Source of the DNA: Viola odorata
Lineage: Eukaryota; Streptophyta; Magnoliopsida; Malpighiales; Violaceae
Length of the DNA: 64,000 bases
Assembly (NCBI GenBank): GCA_963691705.1
Contig: OY829538.1
Span: 30,772,836-30,836,835, forward strand
Direction of reading: 5' to 3'
Both the position numbers and the translations under genes were made by a program. Under the pieces are notes generated by a model. It saw nothing but the letters and a program-made list of their open reading frames with translations. It did not search any database and had not been told where the DNA came from. Of this stretch, positions 10,316-22,396 are shown in pieces; positions within the stretch are counted from its first letter, which is position 1; each line of letters starts with the position of its first letter.

Positions 10316-10985
10316 AAATAATAATGATATTTTTGGCACCTTTATCCGATCTTTTATATTGATTAAACACTATTTTATTTTTGGTTGGATTTGATCATTC
10401 CATTCACATTTTTCATGTTTAATTTGGTCACTTTAAGTAACATCGTGCACAATTAGACGTTAAATCTGGTAATATACATTGTTTAATATTATTTAGCTGA
10501 TATGACAATCCATGTCAGATGCCACGTCAGATTATTTTTTAAACGTTAAATCTGGTAACGCACATTGTTTAACATTATTTAGTTGACATGACAATCCATG
10601 TCAGATGTCACGTCAGATTATTTTTTAGACGTTAAATCTGGTAACGCACATTGTTTAATATTATTTAGCTAACATGACAATCTATGTCAGATGACACGTC
10701 AAATTTTTTTAAAAAAAAATTGGATTTTAAACTCATTTACCCCACCCATTTTATCTTTTAATGAGTAGGGTAAATGAGATTTAAATCAATTTATTTATTT
10801 TTTAAATCTGACATGGATTCTCACGACAGTTAAACAATATTAAACAATGTCACGTTACTTAATGTCTGCTTTTAACGTCTAATTGTGCACGACGTTAGTT
10901 AGAGGGGCCAAATTAAAAAAAATGAATTGAGGTATCAAAAATATCTTTTTGTTGTCTGAAGGTGCCAAAAATATTAATACCTCTA
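10316..10985. mobile_element. Foldback/long-TIR MITE with an asymmetric tandem repeat arm
   Basis: The ends are inverted: ATATTTTTGGCACC at the left (about 10327-10340) and its complement GGTGCCAAAAATAT at the right (10961-10974). An inner inverted pair, GTGCACAATTAGACGTTAAA near 10445 and 10871, is exact. The left arm carries three tandem 86-bp units (next entry) while the right arm has only one. No coding frame; a non-autonomous element, probably Mutator-like or a foldback. Precise ends and target duplication are not resolved. Confidence 0.65.
10456..10713. repeat. Three tandem 86-bp units
   Basis: ACGTTAAATCTGGTAA starts at 10457, 10543 and 10629, an exact 86-bp period. Each unit contains CATTGTTTAA and CATGTCAGATG. 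The units lie inside the left arm of the foldback element. Confidence 0.9.
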
Positions 10986-11361
10986 ATTAAAGTGTATCAC
11001 ATGGAACTGCTTCTGATTAATATAAAAAAAAAAGTGGTATACATATTAATACGTCACGCTTATTTTCAGGTGTTTTATTTGTCTCTTTCCATAAATAATT
11101 GTTGTAATTTTCTTTATTTCTCATATTTAAATCTTTAATATGGTTTAACACAAAAGTTGTAAAAAAAAAGATCGAGTTGAAAACCGATCAGGTGAGAGGT
11201 TTAAAGATTTGAGGTTGGATATGAAAGTCGGACCTCGGTCAGATTGGAATATTGAAAATGTACGACCTGAATATAATCTACTATTAATTTTATTACTCAC
11301 AAATAGAGAACATCATAATCCTCAAAAGAAGTTCTAAATTAAATAACACCTTAATTTAATA

Positions 11362-11620
11362 CTTCCTCTGATCTCCATTAAATGTTTTTCTTGCATCCCA
11401 ATATTCAGTAGGGAACGCATATTGAGGAGCCGGATGAGGTACTATTTGACCCCAAAAAATTTCGTACTTTTTTTCGAACGTACGTTAATCCTTAACGTAC
11501 TTCCGAGAAAAAAATTGGGGCAAAATTATCTCAAATAGTGACTGTTCCGGCCGTCTTAAGATACATTCCGGAACAGTAAAAGCAAATGCTAAAACGACAT
11601 ATTTTGGAGACCGGAGGGAG
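11362..11620. mobile_element. Stowaway-like MITE, TA target duplication
   Basis: The left end CTTCCTCTGATCTCCA and the right end TGGAGACCGGAGGGAG are imperfect inverted repeats, flanked by TA (11360-11361 and 11621-11622). The interior keeps inverted segments (CAAATAGTGACTGTTCCGGC against GCCGGATGAGGTACTATTTG). It is related to but longer and more diverged than the copy at 36180-36340. Stowaway elements are mobilised by mariner-like transposases. Confidence 0.8.
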
Positions 11621-11622
11621 TA

Positions 11623-13384
11623 TTAATTTTATACAATATATTTTATATTGAATGAAGTTTATTAGTTTGGGAAATTATTATGTATTTATAATTTATATTA
11701 TATATATATATATTGAAGTATAGATCAGACTGTTGTCGAATCGAAAATCTAATAAACTAGTTGAAAATTATATTTTACGTAATGTACAAGAAAATCTATA
11801 AAATATATGTTTATAATTAAATTATAATATAAATATTAATTACGTGTTTTTAAATTGATTATAAAAAATTAAAATTGCACATGAAGTTTATGTTAAGTGT
11901 ATATGTCTTACAAAATTAATTGTATTTAACTCTCTTTTCTTGGAAAGTATTAGTGATATTGACTTGTACAATATAAATACATTCTATGGTATATAAGTGT
12001 ATTTAATTAATTTATTTATATATATACAATACATTTTTTACTAAAAACTTGTTATATAAATTAACAATTTTCCGTATCATACAAGTAGCAATTGAGTTGG
12101 TGTCTGGTGGTAGGAATTGGAGTACGCGGGTTCCGGATAGATCCGTGGTTTGTTGAGCATAAACGAAAGTGAGAATATTTTTGGGTGTAAAACACGAGAC
12201 CCATAACCGGGTCATAGTTTTTTTTATCGGATTAGTTGGTCTGTCTGATTCGAAAAATATTTTTATTATAATCTATTGATAATTTTGGAACATTCTTTTG
12301 CTAAACATATTCTTGATTTGAGGAATAATATTGTAGAATAAACAATAATTATCCTATTATTTTAAGATAATATGCATGCCAAAACAAAAACATTCTTGCG
12401 AAAGGGATTCATCCAGCATACTAGAATATATATTATTTTTCATCTTTTTTTCCTGTAAGCAAACTTTATTATTAATCAAACAAGTACAATTGTATAGAGG
12501 TTTTTTTCTTAAAGAGAAGAAAACAACGCATATAAATTAGTGCATGTCGTTTTTATAATATAAATTATATATAAGTTCGATCTTTCCTATTGTGATAATA
12601 ATTAATAATATAATTTTTTTATAAAAAAAGATAGGGAGAAGAAAACAATTATCATACCTTAAAATACGAGTCTATTAAATTGTTAATTTCATTATAATTA
12701 AACTAGCTCATTATTATTTTTATTAGAAATTTGAAGTAATTCACACACGGTTGAAAGTTGAAACATCGAAATTGGGTACCAAAATAATTAAAAGTGCATG
12801 AGTTGCCTCGCCCGCACGAAGAGGTTTCTTTTCTGGAGTTTAAAGAAAAAACAAGCACGCTTTCTTCCCATAAAAAGTAAAAAAATGTGACCAAAATAAG
12901 AATTTAAAACACAAACAGAACATGGATTTGGGGGCAGGCAGCACAGCCTCAAATGAGACGCTTCTTACAATCTTTTGGGAACAAAAATTTAATTTTTCCA
13001 TATTTCTGTTAAATCAATTGAGTTTTGATTAAAAAAATTATCATAAATATTGTACACAACTCTCAAACGTTACATATTAAAAATAATAAAGAGGACGTGT
13101 AAGGGAAGAAGATAATAGAGTAAAATGCAAGTATAAGAAACCAAACATTTAATTATTATTAAACTATGAAAAAGTGAATAAAGCCCTTTTTAAAGGCGGG
13201 ACCCAGAAAAGAGAGAGGCCTAACTTTTTTCATTCAATAATGAAAAGGACATGACCCCACCTCCACCTCCTGCCAGCCAGATGCTATTGCCACTCCCTGA
13301 CTTCATTTTTGCAGTTTGTTTTTTCTTTTTCCTTTTTTAGGTTTTAGAGATGTTTTTCTTATTTCTTTTTCTCTCAGTCTTAGT
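11623..13384. other. Intergenic, nothing recognised
   Basis: AT-rich DNA. Two minus-strand open stretches (12012-12215 and 12703-12894) are under 70 codons and lack any recognisable motif, so I do not annotate them as genes. Confidence 0.45.
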
Positions 13385-13895
13385 GTGTGTTTGGGGTTGG
13401 GAGTTCGATACCCAACCCAAAAACCTTTGAAAGTGTTTGGCTAATACTTTCTCAACCGGCTTTCCCAAAAGCTGGCTTTTTGCTCCTTTGAAAAATCATC
13501 AAGGGAGCCACTGGAGCATTTTGCTCCAGCAGCCCAATGCAGTGTGTGTTGGGCACTCTCTCTCTTTTTTTTTTTCCATTTTAATTTCATTTTTTTACTT
13601 TATATAATGAACAAAATAAATTAAAAACTATCACAATAAAATCTCCATCTCAAAATAAGTAATTCTAGATCCACTTTTCCTATTTTTATTAATTTTTTAA
13701 AAATAGGTTTTATACTCCAACTCTTTCATTTTTATAGTTTTACCAAACACCAAAAACAACTTCTAGTTTCCCACAACACTTTTAAAAAATGTTTACCAAA
13801 CAGCACACTCCTTTGCGCAATAGTACTTTTCTCACAGCACTTTTGCCCACAGCACGTTTCGGACCAGAACCGGAACGCCAAACAGGCCTTACAAG
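13385..13895. mobile_element. MITE (hAT-like signature)
   Basis: The left end GTGTTTGGGGTTGGGAG and the right end CGGAACGCCAAACAGGCC form imperfect inverted termini. The interior has ACCAAACACCAAAAAC and TTTACCAAACAGCAC motifs. About 510 bp, no ORF. Confidence 0.55.
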
Positions 13896-13946
13896 TTCAC
13901 AAAAAATGCACTTAAGACTTTATTTATACTTTTTTGTGAACTTGTA
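13891..13946. repeat. Short hairpin
   Basis: ACAAGTTCACAAAAA and its reverse complement TTTTTGTGAACTTGT are separated by about 25 bp, directly at the right edge of the preceding MITE. Confidence 0.8.
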
Positions 13947-14152
13947 AAGCCTTTTTTACCCTCTCCTTCTTAATATCTTGTAATATGTTAAATCTTTATC
14001 AAGCTTTGAAAACTACACAATCATAAAGAATTTTGTAAATAAAGTGACTATTAAAGAGAATATTTCGAGTTTGAGTCTTGTAATTTACAATTTTTTTTTT
14101 TACAATAAGCTTCTACATTCTTATATATATAGTCATATTATTTAGGGTAAAT

Positions 14153-14675
14153 TATATACAAAATTCTATAATTTATAAAATATTTTACTTAATCCTTTAT
14201 AGTTTAATAACTTGCAATGTCAACCATATAGTTTCCTGAAAGTTACAATTTTAACCTAAATAATAGTTTCGAAAAAATTAATTTGGTCAAAAAGATGTAA
14301 CATATGTAGTAGGACCTAAGAAAATGAAAAAAAATTAGTTTAAATTTTATTTAAAATCTATTTTTAATTTAATATTTTAAAAAAAATCTCAATTTTTTCC
14401 AGTAAAGTGGACACTCATATTTGTTATATTGTCCCTCAAATTTGCTTATTTTGTGAATTTTTTTTACTATTTTTTTTTAAAAAAAAAATTAACTACTAAA
14501 AGGATTAAAATTGTAACTTTCAGAAAGCTATAGGGTTAAAAAAAATTAACTACTAAAAGGATTAAAATTGTAACTTTCAGAAAGCTATAGGGTTAACATT
14601 GTAATCTTTTAAACTATATCCGATCAAATGTAACATTTTACAAACTATAGTGTTTTTTTTATATAATTTCCCCTA
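14153..14675. mobile_element. MITE with long inverted ends
   Basis: TAGGGTAAATTATATA at the left and TATATAATTTCCCCTA at the right are near-perfect inverted termini. Homology between the arms continues inward (GAAAGTTACAATTTTAA against TTAAAATTGTAACTTTC). Near the right side a 57-bp segment starting AACTACTAAAAGGATTAAAA is tandemly duplicated (14491 and 14548). No coding capacity. Confidence 0.75.
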
Positions 14676-15030
14676 TTAGTTATGATACAATTAAAAAATT
14701 TTAAAAATTATATCTATTTAATATAATAAATTTATGCTTATGGTCATTTTTATAATTAAAGAGTTTCTATTTTTTTTAAATAATAATATTTTTTAAAAAC
14801 ATCTAGCAGTCAAACACCTTATTAGATCCAAAAAATGAACAAATTGGATTGTTTGACCATGAGTAAGAAAAAATATATAGTGCACACGGTATTCCAACTA
14901 GATGTGCACCCAAACCAATAAGGTGGTTATACGTGGATGAGTCTCTTTGGGGTTTATCCTGCCACCACTTATAATATTTTCAAAATTAAAATTTTAAAAC
15001 CACTCTGTAACCAACAATCCTAACGTGTAA

Positions 15031-15100
15031 CTTCCTTATTAGCTACTGTGAGTGGGTGAACGAAGTGACATGACACACTGAGTGTACTGTATAATTACTC
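15031..15100. repeat. ~70-bp direct repeat, left copy
   Basis: CTTCCTTATTAGCTACTGTG ... GAGTGTACTGTATAATTACTC recurs with about 85% identity at 15859-15929. The two copies bracket the MITE at 15107-15828. Confidence 0.8.
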
Positions 15101-15106
15101 TAAGGT

Positions 15107-15828
15107 AGTGTTTGGTTCACGGAATGCTACTTTCTCCCTTGAAATCACTCTCCCGGGAAAGTGATACTCGAGAGAGTGATTGAGGGGAATGTTAATTTTT
15201 TACTTTTGGTTGGCATTTAAAAATCTAGGAAAGTGATATTCTTGTGTTTGTTTTCTAGTTGAAAATTCTAAGGAAAAGTAAAAGCAATTACTACTTTACT
15301 CTCAATAAATAATAATTATTTCAAGTACAATATAATGTATATTTATATATTTTGAAATCGTGGATATTATGTTCTCAAATGTCGAATCAATAAAAAAAAT
15401 AGTGAAACTCATATTAGCAAGCATGATGAGCCGGACCGACCCAATACGTCTATAAATAACTAAAAAAAACCAAATAGAAAAAAAATATTAAGGGACTTGT
15501 TGAACATTATTGCTCAAAGTTGAAGCGTTGGCAGGTGATGTGCTAGCACAAGTATTGCCACTATGAATCTTGAAATGTTTCTTCAGTACCATCATTATTA
15601 GTAGCACGATATATTTTTTTTAGTGAGAAAAAACTCTAATATTTTATGGTATTTAAAATATGATTAACTAAGTAATTTAATAAAACACAACTTTTCCTAA
15701 ACTCAGGAAAGTGAGATTCCTCACTCCCTAGTCATGGAATCACTTTCCTCCAAAATAGGGGAAAGTGGGGGAGTCAAGAAAAGTTAGATTCTAGAGAGTC
15801 TAACTTTCCTTGCCCCAACCAAACGCAA
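15107..15828. mobile_element. MITE (hAT-like), ~720 bp
   Basis: The left GTGTTTGGTTCACGG and the right CCCCAACCAAACGCA are inverted ends. Subterminal CACTCTCCCGGGAAAGTGA and CACTTTCCTCCAAAATAGGG regions are related to each other in inverted orientation. No ORF. Confidence 0.6.
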
Positions 15829-15858
15829 TAAAGTTCGAAATCTCAAATTCCTAAGTCA

Positions 15859-15929
15859 CTTCCTTATTAGCTAATGTGAGTGGGTGAACAGAGTAACATA
15901 ACACACCGAGCGTACTTTATAAATACTCC
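15859..15929. repeat. ~70-bp direct repeat, right copy
   Basis: Partner of 15031-15100 in the same orientation. Confidence 0.8.
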
Positions 15930-18445
15930 TAGAGTAAATAAACTTAGGTTGTTGTGTGAGATAAGTTATACACTACTCCCGATTTTTTTTCTCAGCATGT
16001 ACACAATGATCTTCTAACCAATAAGATTATTACATGTAAATAATGGATGGTTACACATGATAAGATTGACAAAAAAAATCGATCAAAAAAAAATAAATTG
16101 AAATTAAAAACACTTAAATCCTAGGTAATGGGGAGTGAATCCTCAGTGGACCTACTTACATGTAACAACCCACTAATGACGTGATATGATTTTATTGGTT
16201 GGAGGATCCTTGGGTACACGCTGAGATGGAAAGCCAAGAGTAGTGTATAATTTCTCTTTGTTTAGAGGCAAATCATCAAGCAAGGAGTTTGGTAATCTAC
16301 ATGGCTTGTTCTGCATGGATCATTAGTTTTTTTCCTTAGGTTTTTATGGTCGTTTATAAAGTTACAAGTGGTTATGAAAGTTTTTTATTTTAACTGTAAC
16401 TTAAATAGGAAAACATTTTAGTGTTTCAACTATGTACATAGAACAAACATAAAGAAGCACATAATAAATATATTTAGCTTTTATTTTATAATATTTAATT
16501 ATACTTTGCGTTTTATACTTTACCAGTTTACCTTCATGTTTTAACCTTTATCTGTTACGCATATTTCATTTTATCTTGTTTACTTTCCAATTATTTTTGT
16601 GGTTTCCTACCACTACTTTTAGAAACACAAAAGTATGTTAATTCACATTAGCAGTAAGTTTGTAGAGGAACACATTTTGTCTTAAGAAAATAAAAACAAA
16701 AAAATCACAAGACGTAAAATACAACCAAATTGACATATTTGGTTGAATTATGACATAACATGCATCAACTTCAGCATCAATAGGTTCTCTATGTTATCAC
16801 TTGACGTCAACGACAAACTGATAGAGAAGGACAATTAATACTTATTACCGAATTACTAAACTTTAATAAGCCGAGTGACCAAAGAAACATATCCGTGATG
16901 TAACTGACCACAAGTTGTACAGTAAGTACATAATGCTATAAGTGAGGATGCCTTTACATCCAATTTTGTGCAAGATAAAACCAATGATAATAGTGAAATA
17001 AACGTTTTTGATTCATTGCCCATTGGAAAACTTTCATTGACCTTTATGAGCAACAAACCTAACCTTTAGACATTATTAAATTTTGGTCGAATGTTAAAAT
17101 GACATAAATTGGTGTATTCGTGGAGGTAGCATACTCTATAATATAACCTAAATCTCAATATATATTATACTTGTCTCGCATAATGTATACCCTAATGAAC
17201 TGATGATAGAAAGCTTGAGTTATTAATGCTCAAATCCATTTCTAATAGATCTAACATCCATGGAGGAAAAAACTTTAAAGGTAAAAAAAAGAAAGGTTAG
17301 TTCCCTAATGGATAAAAGTTCTCAATACATGGAGAGAAATAAAGGGTAATCTTATGATGTGCTTTAACCTAACCATGGTCGAACTCCTCAAGAAACATAT
17401 ACCCTTATGAGATGTGTTAATATGATGCTAACACTAATATTGAACAAGTATATTATCATCTAAAGGTGATTGCGCAACAACAATCATAATTTATGTATAA
17501 CAATGCTACACTCGCTCAACATTCACCTCATATCCAACTAAATCTGCAACAACTTCCTAGTTCAAGTACATGAATAATGAGTTTGTTCCACACATACTTG
17601 ATAATGTGTGTGTATATCTGAATAGTGGCTATATGAAATCATGAGGGAAATTTTCTGCATCCATAAATAGATGACAAATATCTAATAACGACTCAAATTC
17701 ACGAATCTAGAATGCGGGCATTCTTGTAACCCTAGTGCAAAAGTTTGAAGTTCAAAAGACCTAATTCAACAATACAGGTTATGCCAACCCCAAATTATTT
17801 GGAGATATGAATTGACCATCACCCAATTTTTATATTGGATGATGATTAGTCAAAATCCATTTGTTCTTATTCAAAAATTCAATCACGTTGAGCTTGGTTA
17901 AAGAAATACAATGATTAGGACTTTCAACAAGTGAAGTCATTTCTTAAGAAAATAGATGTATAAAATCCTTAAATTGTTCCAAAGATTTTCTTTTAACTAC
18001 TATCTTTGTTCTATTAAATTTATAACAAAAATATTTTTGAATGAAATTAAATTAGTAGGTTGTGAGATTTGTGGTGCTCGTGTGATTTTTATATTTTAAA
18101 ATGAAATAATAGTATACACAATCACATATACTAATAATAATAGTCTTTAGAGAGGTAGTTAAATTAAAGGAAGAAAATATTTAGTATTATATTGAGGTTA
18201 CAATAATCAAACCTTCCAATATCAAATCAAGTTATATATGTCAATTGGTGTTACCATTAGTGAGAAGAAGTCTCTAACTTTTTGCAAGTAAGTGAGTTGT
18301 TGCAGGAGAATAATGCCTAATACAACTCGATCGGGTGAGTCGTCAAAGGAATAAAAAGAGGTCGTCTTACTACAGTTCTTAAGAAACTAACTTTGATGTG
18401 GATGAATTCAATAGAAGGAATGAGTAGATTTTTTAGTGGCTTAAG
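15930..18445. other. Intergenic, nothing recognised
   Basis: AT-rich with no supportable gene. Parts of 16740-17800 have slightly higher complexity and could be a very decayed coding remnant, but every frame is broken and I cannot identify a family. Confidence 0.4.
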
Positions 18446-19086
18446 TGATAATATCTCAGCTTCTCTTAAAGGATGAAACTGTGTTCTTGAGCTTGAATGG
18501 ATCTAGTCTCCTTTGGGAGGTGGTAAACACAAGGATGTATGGTGTTTAGATGGTGTTTAATGGAGAAGATAACATCACTAGAAGGAGTGCGGATTGTGCA
18601 ACGGATTAATGGATGAAAATGAGAGTGTTTTGATGAACAACAATATATTAAACTTGTATTCAAGTGATTACAAGGATCTCTTAATCGTGCTCACCCATAC
18701 TTGATCATGTAATGATCAACCCGATGAGATTAAACAAGATGAACAAAACCGATTTTAAGAACCCTAAGGCAAAGCCAACTAATTGGTCTTGAAAGGAGAT
18801 AAACTCACAATTAAATCAAAGACAAGTCTAAAGTGAGCCTATTGCTTACTATTTATACTAAGAGCCTAATACAAGGGATAATACCCTTACACCCTTAGAC
18901 AAAGGGGCTTGAGAAGCTTGGCCTTGGTAGCAATGAAGATGGGCTTAGCCATGGGCTCGGCCAAGGGCTCGGACACGGGCTCGGCTAAGGGCTCGGACGT
19001 GGGCTCGGCCAAGGGCTCAGACGTGGGCTCGGTCATCCCGTGAAGCCTTGGAGCGAATACGAGTTAGAGTCCTCGAGCTCGTATCA
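18446..19086 (-). repeat. 3' LTR of the non-autonomous element
   Basis: It is 641 bp, TG...CA bounded, and about 95% identical by eye to the other LTR apart from an expanded minisatellite (18946-19034). Confidence 0.8.
18946..19034. repeat. GGGCTCGG minisatellite
   Basis: Six or so 14-16-bp units of GGGCTCGGCCAA / GGGCTCGGACGT type. The partner LTR (near 22890-22940) has fewer units, which accounts for the 48-bp length difference between the LTRs. Confidence 0.85.
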
Positions 19087-19100
19087 TCTCCTCCCTCTTC
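19087..19100 (-). other. Polypurine tract
   Basis: GAAGAGGGAGGAGA on the minus strand directly abuts the 3' LTR; it is the expected plus-strand primer position. Confidence 0.75.
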
Positions 19101-19289
19101 AAGTTGATTCATCCTCGAATCTGGAGGCTCTATCCCTCGAAAGGCCGAACGGGCCAAGGCATGCCCTCGGCTAGTACTGACACACGGAACCCTCACACTA
19201 AAACTCTCGAGGAAAATAGGCCAAGGTGGAGGCCTTCCGCGGGGAAGATAAGTAGGTGTGGGCGGGAAAAACCCAAGAACCATCAAGGA

Positions 19290-20792
19290 TCAGCCATGGC
19301 GGGAAATAGTGGTGAAGCGGGCCAAGTGAGGACCTCTAAAGATAGACGCGGATGTTTGGGCACTACGAGTCACCAAAGGAGTAACGGGAGAAGTCCGGGT
19401 GAAGTGAGGGACCATGAAACCACTAAGAGGTGCTGAAAGTGGGAAGGAAGGGGTGCGGCCAAGAGGTACAAATCCAAGTAGAAACGGATCCTCGAAGCTA
19501 TGCATAGGCACACTCGGCATGATGGAGAAAACACTTCTCATGGACTGAAAATTGGGTTGCAATGCAAGGAAATGGAAGACCTTCTCGTGGCTGCCCGAAG
19601 AGAAAAGGTGTGAGGCCGTGCTAGTGAAAACCGATGGACCAAGTGAGTGCGCCAAGATCAGAATGAAGGGCGCGCGGTCAATATACTCAAAGCCACAGAG
19701 GAAGGGATCCACCAAGTCATGTGTAGGCACACTCGGCATGATGGAAAACTCACTACCAAAGGACCGAAAGGTGCGCTGCCATGTAAGACAATGGAAAGCC
19801 TTCTTATGGCTGCCCGAAGAGAACTCACAAGCTGATCTTATACTCCTATCGCTCCTAAACTCCACCTCAACATCATCCAAGGGGTCCTCAAGTAAGTCCT
19901 CCACAATTGGGGCCAAGTGCTCCTCACTATCATACAACCCGGATGGAAACACCTCATCCTCTCTAAGTGGTGGTGAGCCGGCCGAATCAACAATAGAAGG
20001 CACTCCAAGCTCCTCACGCTCCGTGTCAAATAATGCCCCTCCACCAAGTAGCTTGAGCTCTCGCTCTATGCGGTGAAATATCTCTTGTGTCTTTGCGTGC
20101 TCTTCTATGCGGGTCTTAAGTAATGCCGCAACAAAGTCCAAGGGGGAAAGGCTAGAAGTGTAGTGAGGCTCGCTCACAAGGGAAGTGACACGGTTATATG
20201 AGCCCGGAGGGGGCCGACGGACATGGTGTGAAGGTTTCCCATCATGATAAGGTGTGGCGTGGCGAGGATGTGCACTAGAGGCCAGTGCGACATGGTGACG
20301 TTGAGGGGGTCTCTGGACTGAGGCATAGGTAGAGGCGCCATGGTTGTGGTAGGAAGCGAGGTTTAGGCCATAGCGTGGGGAAGATGCAGCCTCGGTGTAG
20401 AAATCATGGCCTCGGTTCCCATGCCTAGATGACCCATCAATGAAGTCCTCGTGTACATAATAATCATCCCCACTGTCCGTACTAGAGGCATAACCAAAGG
20501 CTTGCCATGAGGGCTCATGAAGATCATACTCCCATTGAGAAGAAGATGCAGCACACGAATGGTGGTCTTGTGTGTCAACCCCATAAGAAAAATAAATAGA
20601 CTGTGTCTCATACCCATCAGAATCAGCACCATCATAACAAGAACTAGCCCCAAACAGCGTCTCAAGCTCATCCAAGTAGCTCACCTCATAACAAAAATAG
20701 AAACGGTTACTAGCCACTGTGGTGCCGTCAGTGCTAGAACAACAAGATTCCTCCTCCCAAGAGGACCCAACATCCTCACAATAAGAAGACAT
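19290..20792 (-). CDS. 500-aa ORF of the non-autonomous LTR element, unknown family
   Basis: An intact 500-codon frame runs from a true ATG (20792) to TGA (19290). The N-terminal half is unusually rich in Ser, Tyr, His, Asp and Cys without a zinc-knuckle pattern (short CCSST and SSTD runs, PPPG, RPPQRHHVA). Around residues 215-260 is a charged helical segment (SPLDFVAALLKTRIEEHAKT ... IERELKLL) that could oligomerise. The C-terminal part contains an internal duplication: a block starting FSSGSHKKAFHCL and containing FSIMPSVPTH...DPFLCGF (about 325-375) recurs from about residue 393 as FSSGSHEKVFHFL...FSIMPSVPMH...DPFLLGF. I do not recognise the protein; a Gag-like structural role is a guess from its position in the element. 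Retention of a full frame despite LTR divergence suggests it was maintained until fairly recently. Confidence 0.6.
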   Translation of the reverse strand: MSSYCEDVGSSWEEESCCSSTDGTTVASNRFYFCYEVSYLDELETLFGASSCYDGADSDGYETQSIYFSYGVDTQDHHSCAASSSQWEYDLHEPSWQAFGYASSTDSGDDYYVHEDFIDGSSRHGNRGHDFYTEAASSPRYGLNLASYHNHGASTYASVQRPPQRHHVALASSAHPRHATPYHDGKPSHHVRRPPPGSYNRVTSLVSEPHYTSSLSPLDFVAALLKTRIEEHAKTQEIFHRIERELKLLGGGALFDTEREELGVPSIVDSAGSPPLREDEVFPSGLYDSEEHLAPIVEDLLEDPLDDVEVEFRSDRSIRSACEFSSGSHKKAFHCLTWQRTFRSFGSEFSIMPSVPTHDLVDPFLCGFEYIDRAPFILILAHSLGPSVFTSTASHLFSSGSHEKVFHFLALQPNFQSMRSVFSIMPSVPMHSFEDPFLLGFVPLGRTPSFPLSAPLSGFMVPHFTRTSPVTPLVTRSAQTSASIFRGPHLARFTTISRHG

Positions 20793-22396
20793 AGAAGAAA
20801 ACTGACAAAAAGGAAAACAAACACAATTGATACATAAAAAGGATTAGTCTCTCCCTCACGTGTTTCACTCGTGTTTATCACTCTAATAGGCTCACTTTTC
20901 TCTCACACTCTTATCTCCATCACAAACCAATCAACTAGGCTAGCAAGACCCTACGGATCGACTACAGTTCATAGAAAGCAAGACAACTAAGGTAAGAAAG
21001 AAAGTGAAGAGGAAAGCTGAATTAATGCCCAGGACTAATGATCAAATCGGACACTAATTAGACTTAGATTAGAGTAACAAAGCGTGGAAACAAAGAAGAG
21101 AAACACTAACTCAAAGCTACTCAAGAAGACGACTCAAAGGAAAAGATAAACGAAAAAGAAAGACACAAGCTACACAAGAACTGAAAAAGTCTAGCGCAAA
21201 CTGCACACTTTTCTTGGAAGGCAAAAAACGTATGGCAAGTGCACCGAATTAACAGTTGACTCAAAAACAAGTTTTGTTCCACACAGAAAGACGTTGATGC
21301 ACGTAAAATTTCATATTTTTCTGGGCGGGCAAACTCACACAAAAAGGAAAAGAAAACACTGCCGAATTTAGGAAAAAAAATAATGAAATTTGGAGGGAAA
21401 AATTCAATTTCAAAAATGAATGCTCTAAATGAAAGCCGAAACTTATTTTCTTCCACAAAGACACTTTGAAAACAATGTGATTCATTTCAAATGGACACAC
21501 ACAAGTAGTCTCTAGCTTATGACTCAATTGTTTCACTCTTTTCTTCTTTCTTTTTTTTTAGTGCTAGGAACTTGATCACTTTTCTCTTTTTATTTTTTGA
21601 TCTTTCTTTTAGTTCCTTTCTCTTTTCTTTTTTGTTTTTGCAATGAGTGAAGAGAGCTCACTTGTATGACATATATCCTTGAAAGAAGAAGAAGTGAAAG
21701 ACAAGTAGTTTTGCTCTTGAAAATATTTTCACTAAAAGCCAAAAGTGAGGTGGCAAGTGAAAGTGATATGTCCAAATGTGTGTGGATGACAAGGCAAGTG
21801 ACAAGGCAAGTGATGTGGCTATGTATGACAAGCAAACTAAGTGTAAGGATTGCTAATTAGGGCCGGGTTTGTGAGGGGGAAGTGTGGTGAGCAAGCTGAA
21901 ATGCTTGGCTCACAAATGAGGTGATGTGGGCGGCTATGGTTGGAGCAAAAATTTCGGCACTTAGCAAGAAAACAAGCAAGTCCACATGGCTCTCATGGCC
22001 ACCATAGGAAGCTCCAATAAACACAGCAACAATTACACTTAAGAAGATAAAAATTCGTCCATTTAGATGCACATAAACACAAAAATATTCAGCAATTGTG
22101 TTTCTCTAAAAATTAGCACACTAGAAGACAAAAAATTTCCTCAAGAACACAAAAGTTTGAAATGAAGAGAACTTTATTCCTATGGTAGACAATAATGTTA
22201 AAGCCATAGAAAACAAGAATCAAGGTGTTTGAACCGAAGAAACTCAAGAAAATGGTGTTTGAACCGAAGAGAGGAACGGATGTGAAAAACAGAAAAACTT
22301 TCGGCCAAAATGATAAACACACTGTGGAAAAGATGAATCCAGCCGTGAGAAGGGAGTTTACCAACCTAGAAGACGATTTGGAGCTCCGCTACCACT
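20793..22396 (-). other. Leader of the non-autonomous element
   Basis: A 1.6-kb untranslated leader between the primer-site-like sequence at 22383-22394 and the ORF start. It has short open stretches only (e.g. 21121-21536 on the minus strand), rich in Phe and Ser from T-rich sequence; none is supported. Confidence 0.6.

Noticed and set aside
16740..17800. Possible decayed coding remnant
   Set aside because: No frame longer than 70 codons and no recognisable motif; kept as intergenic.
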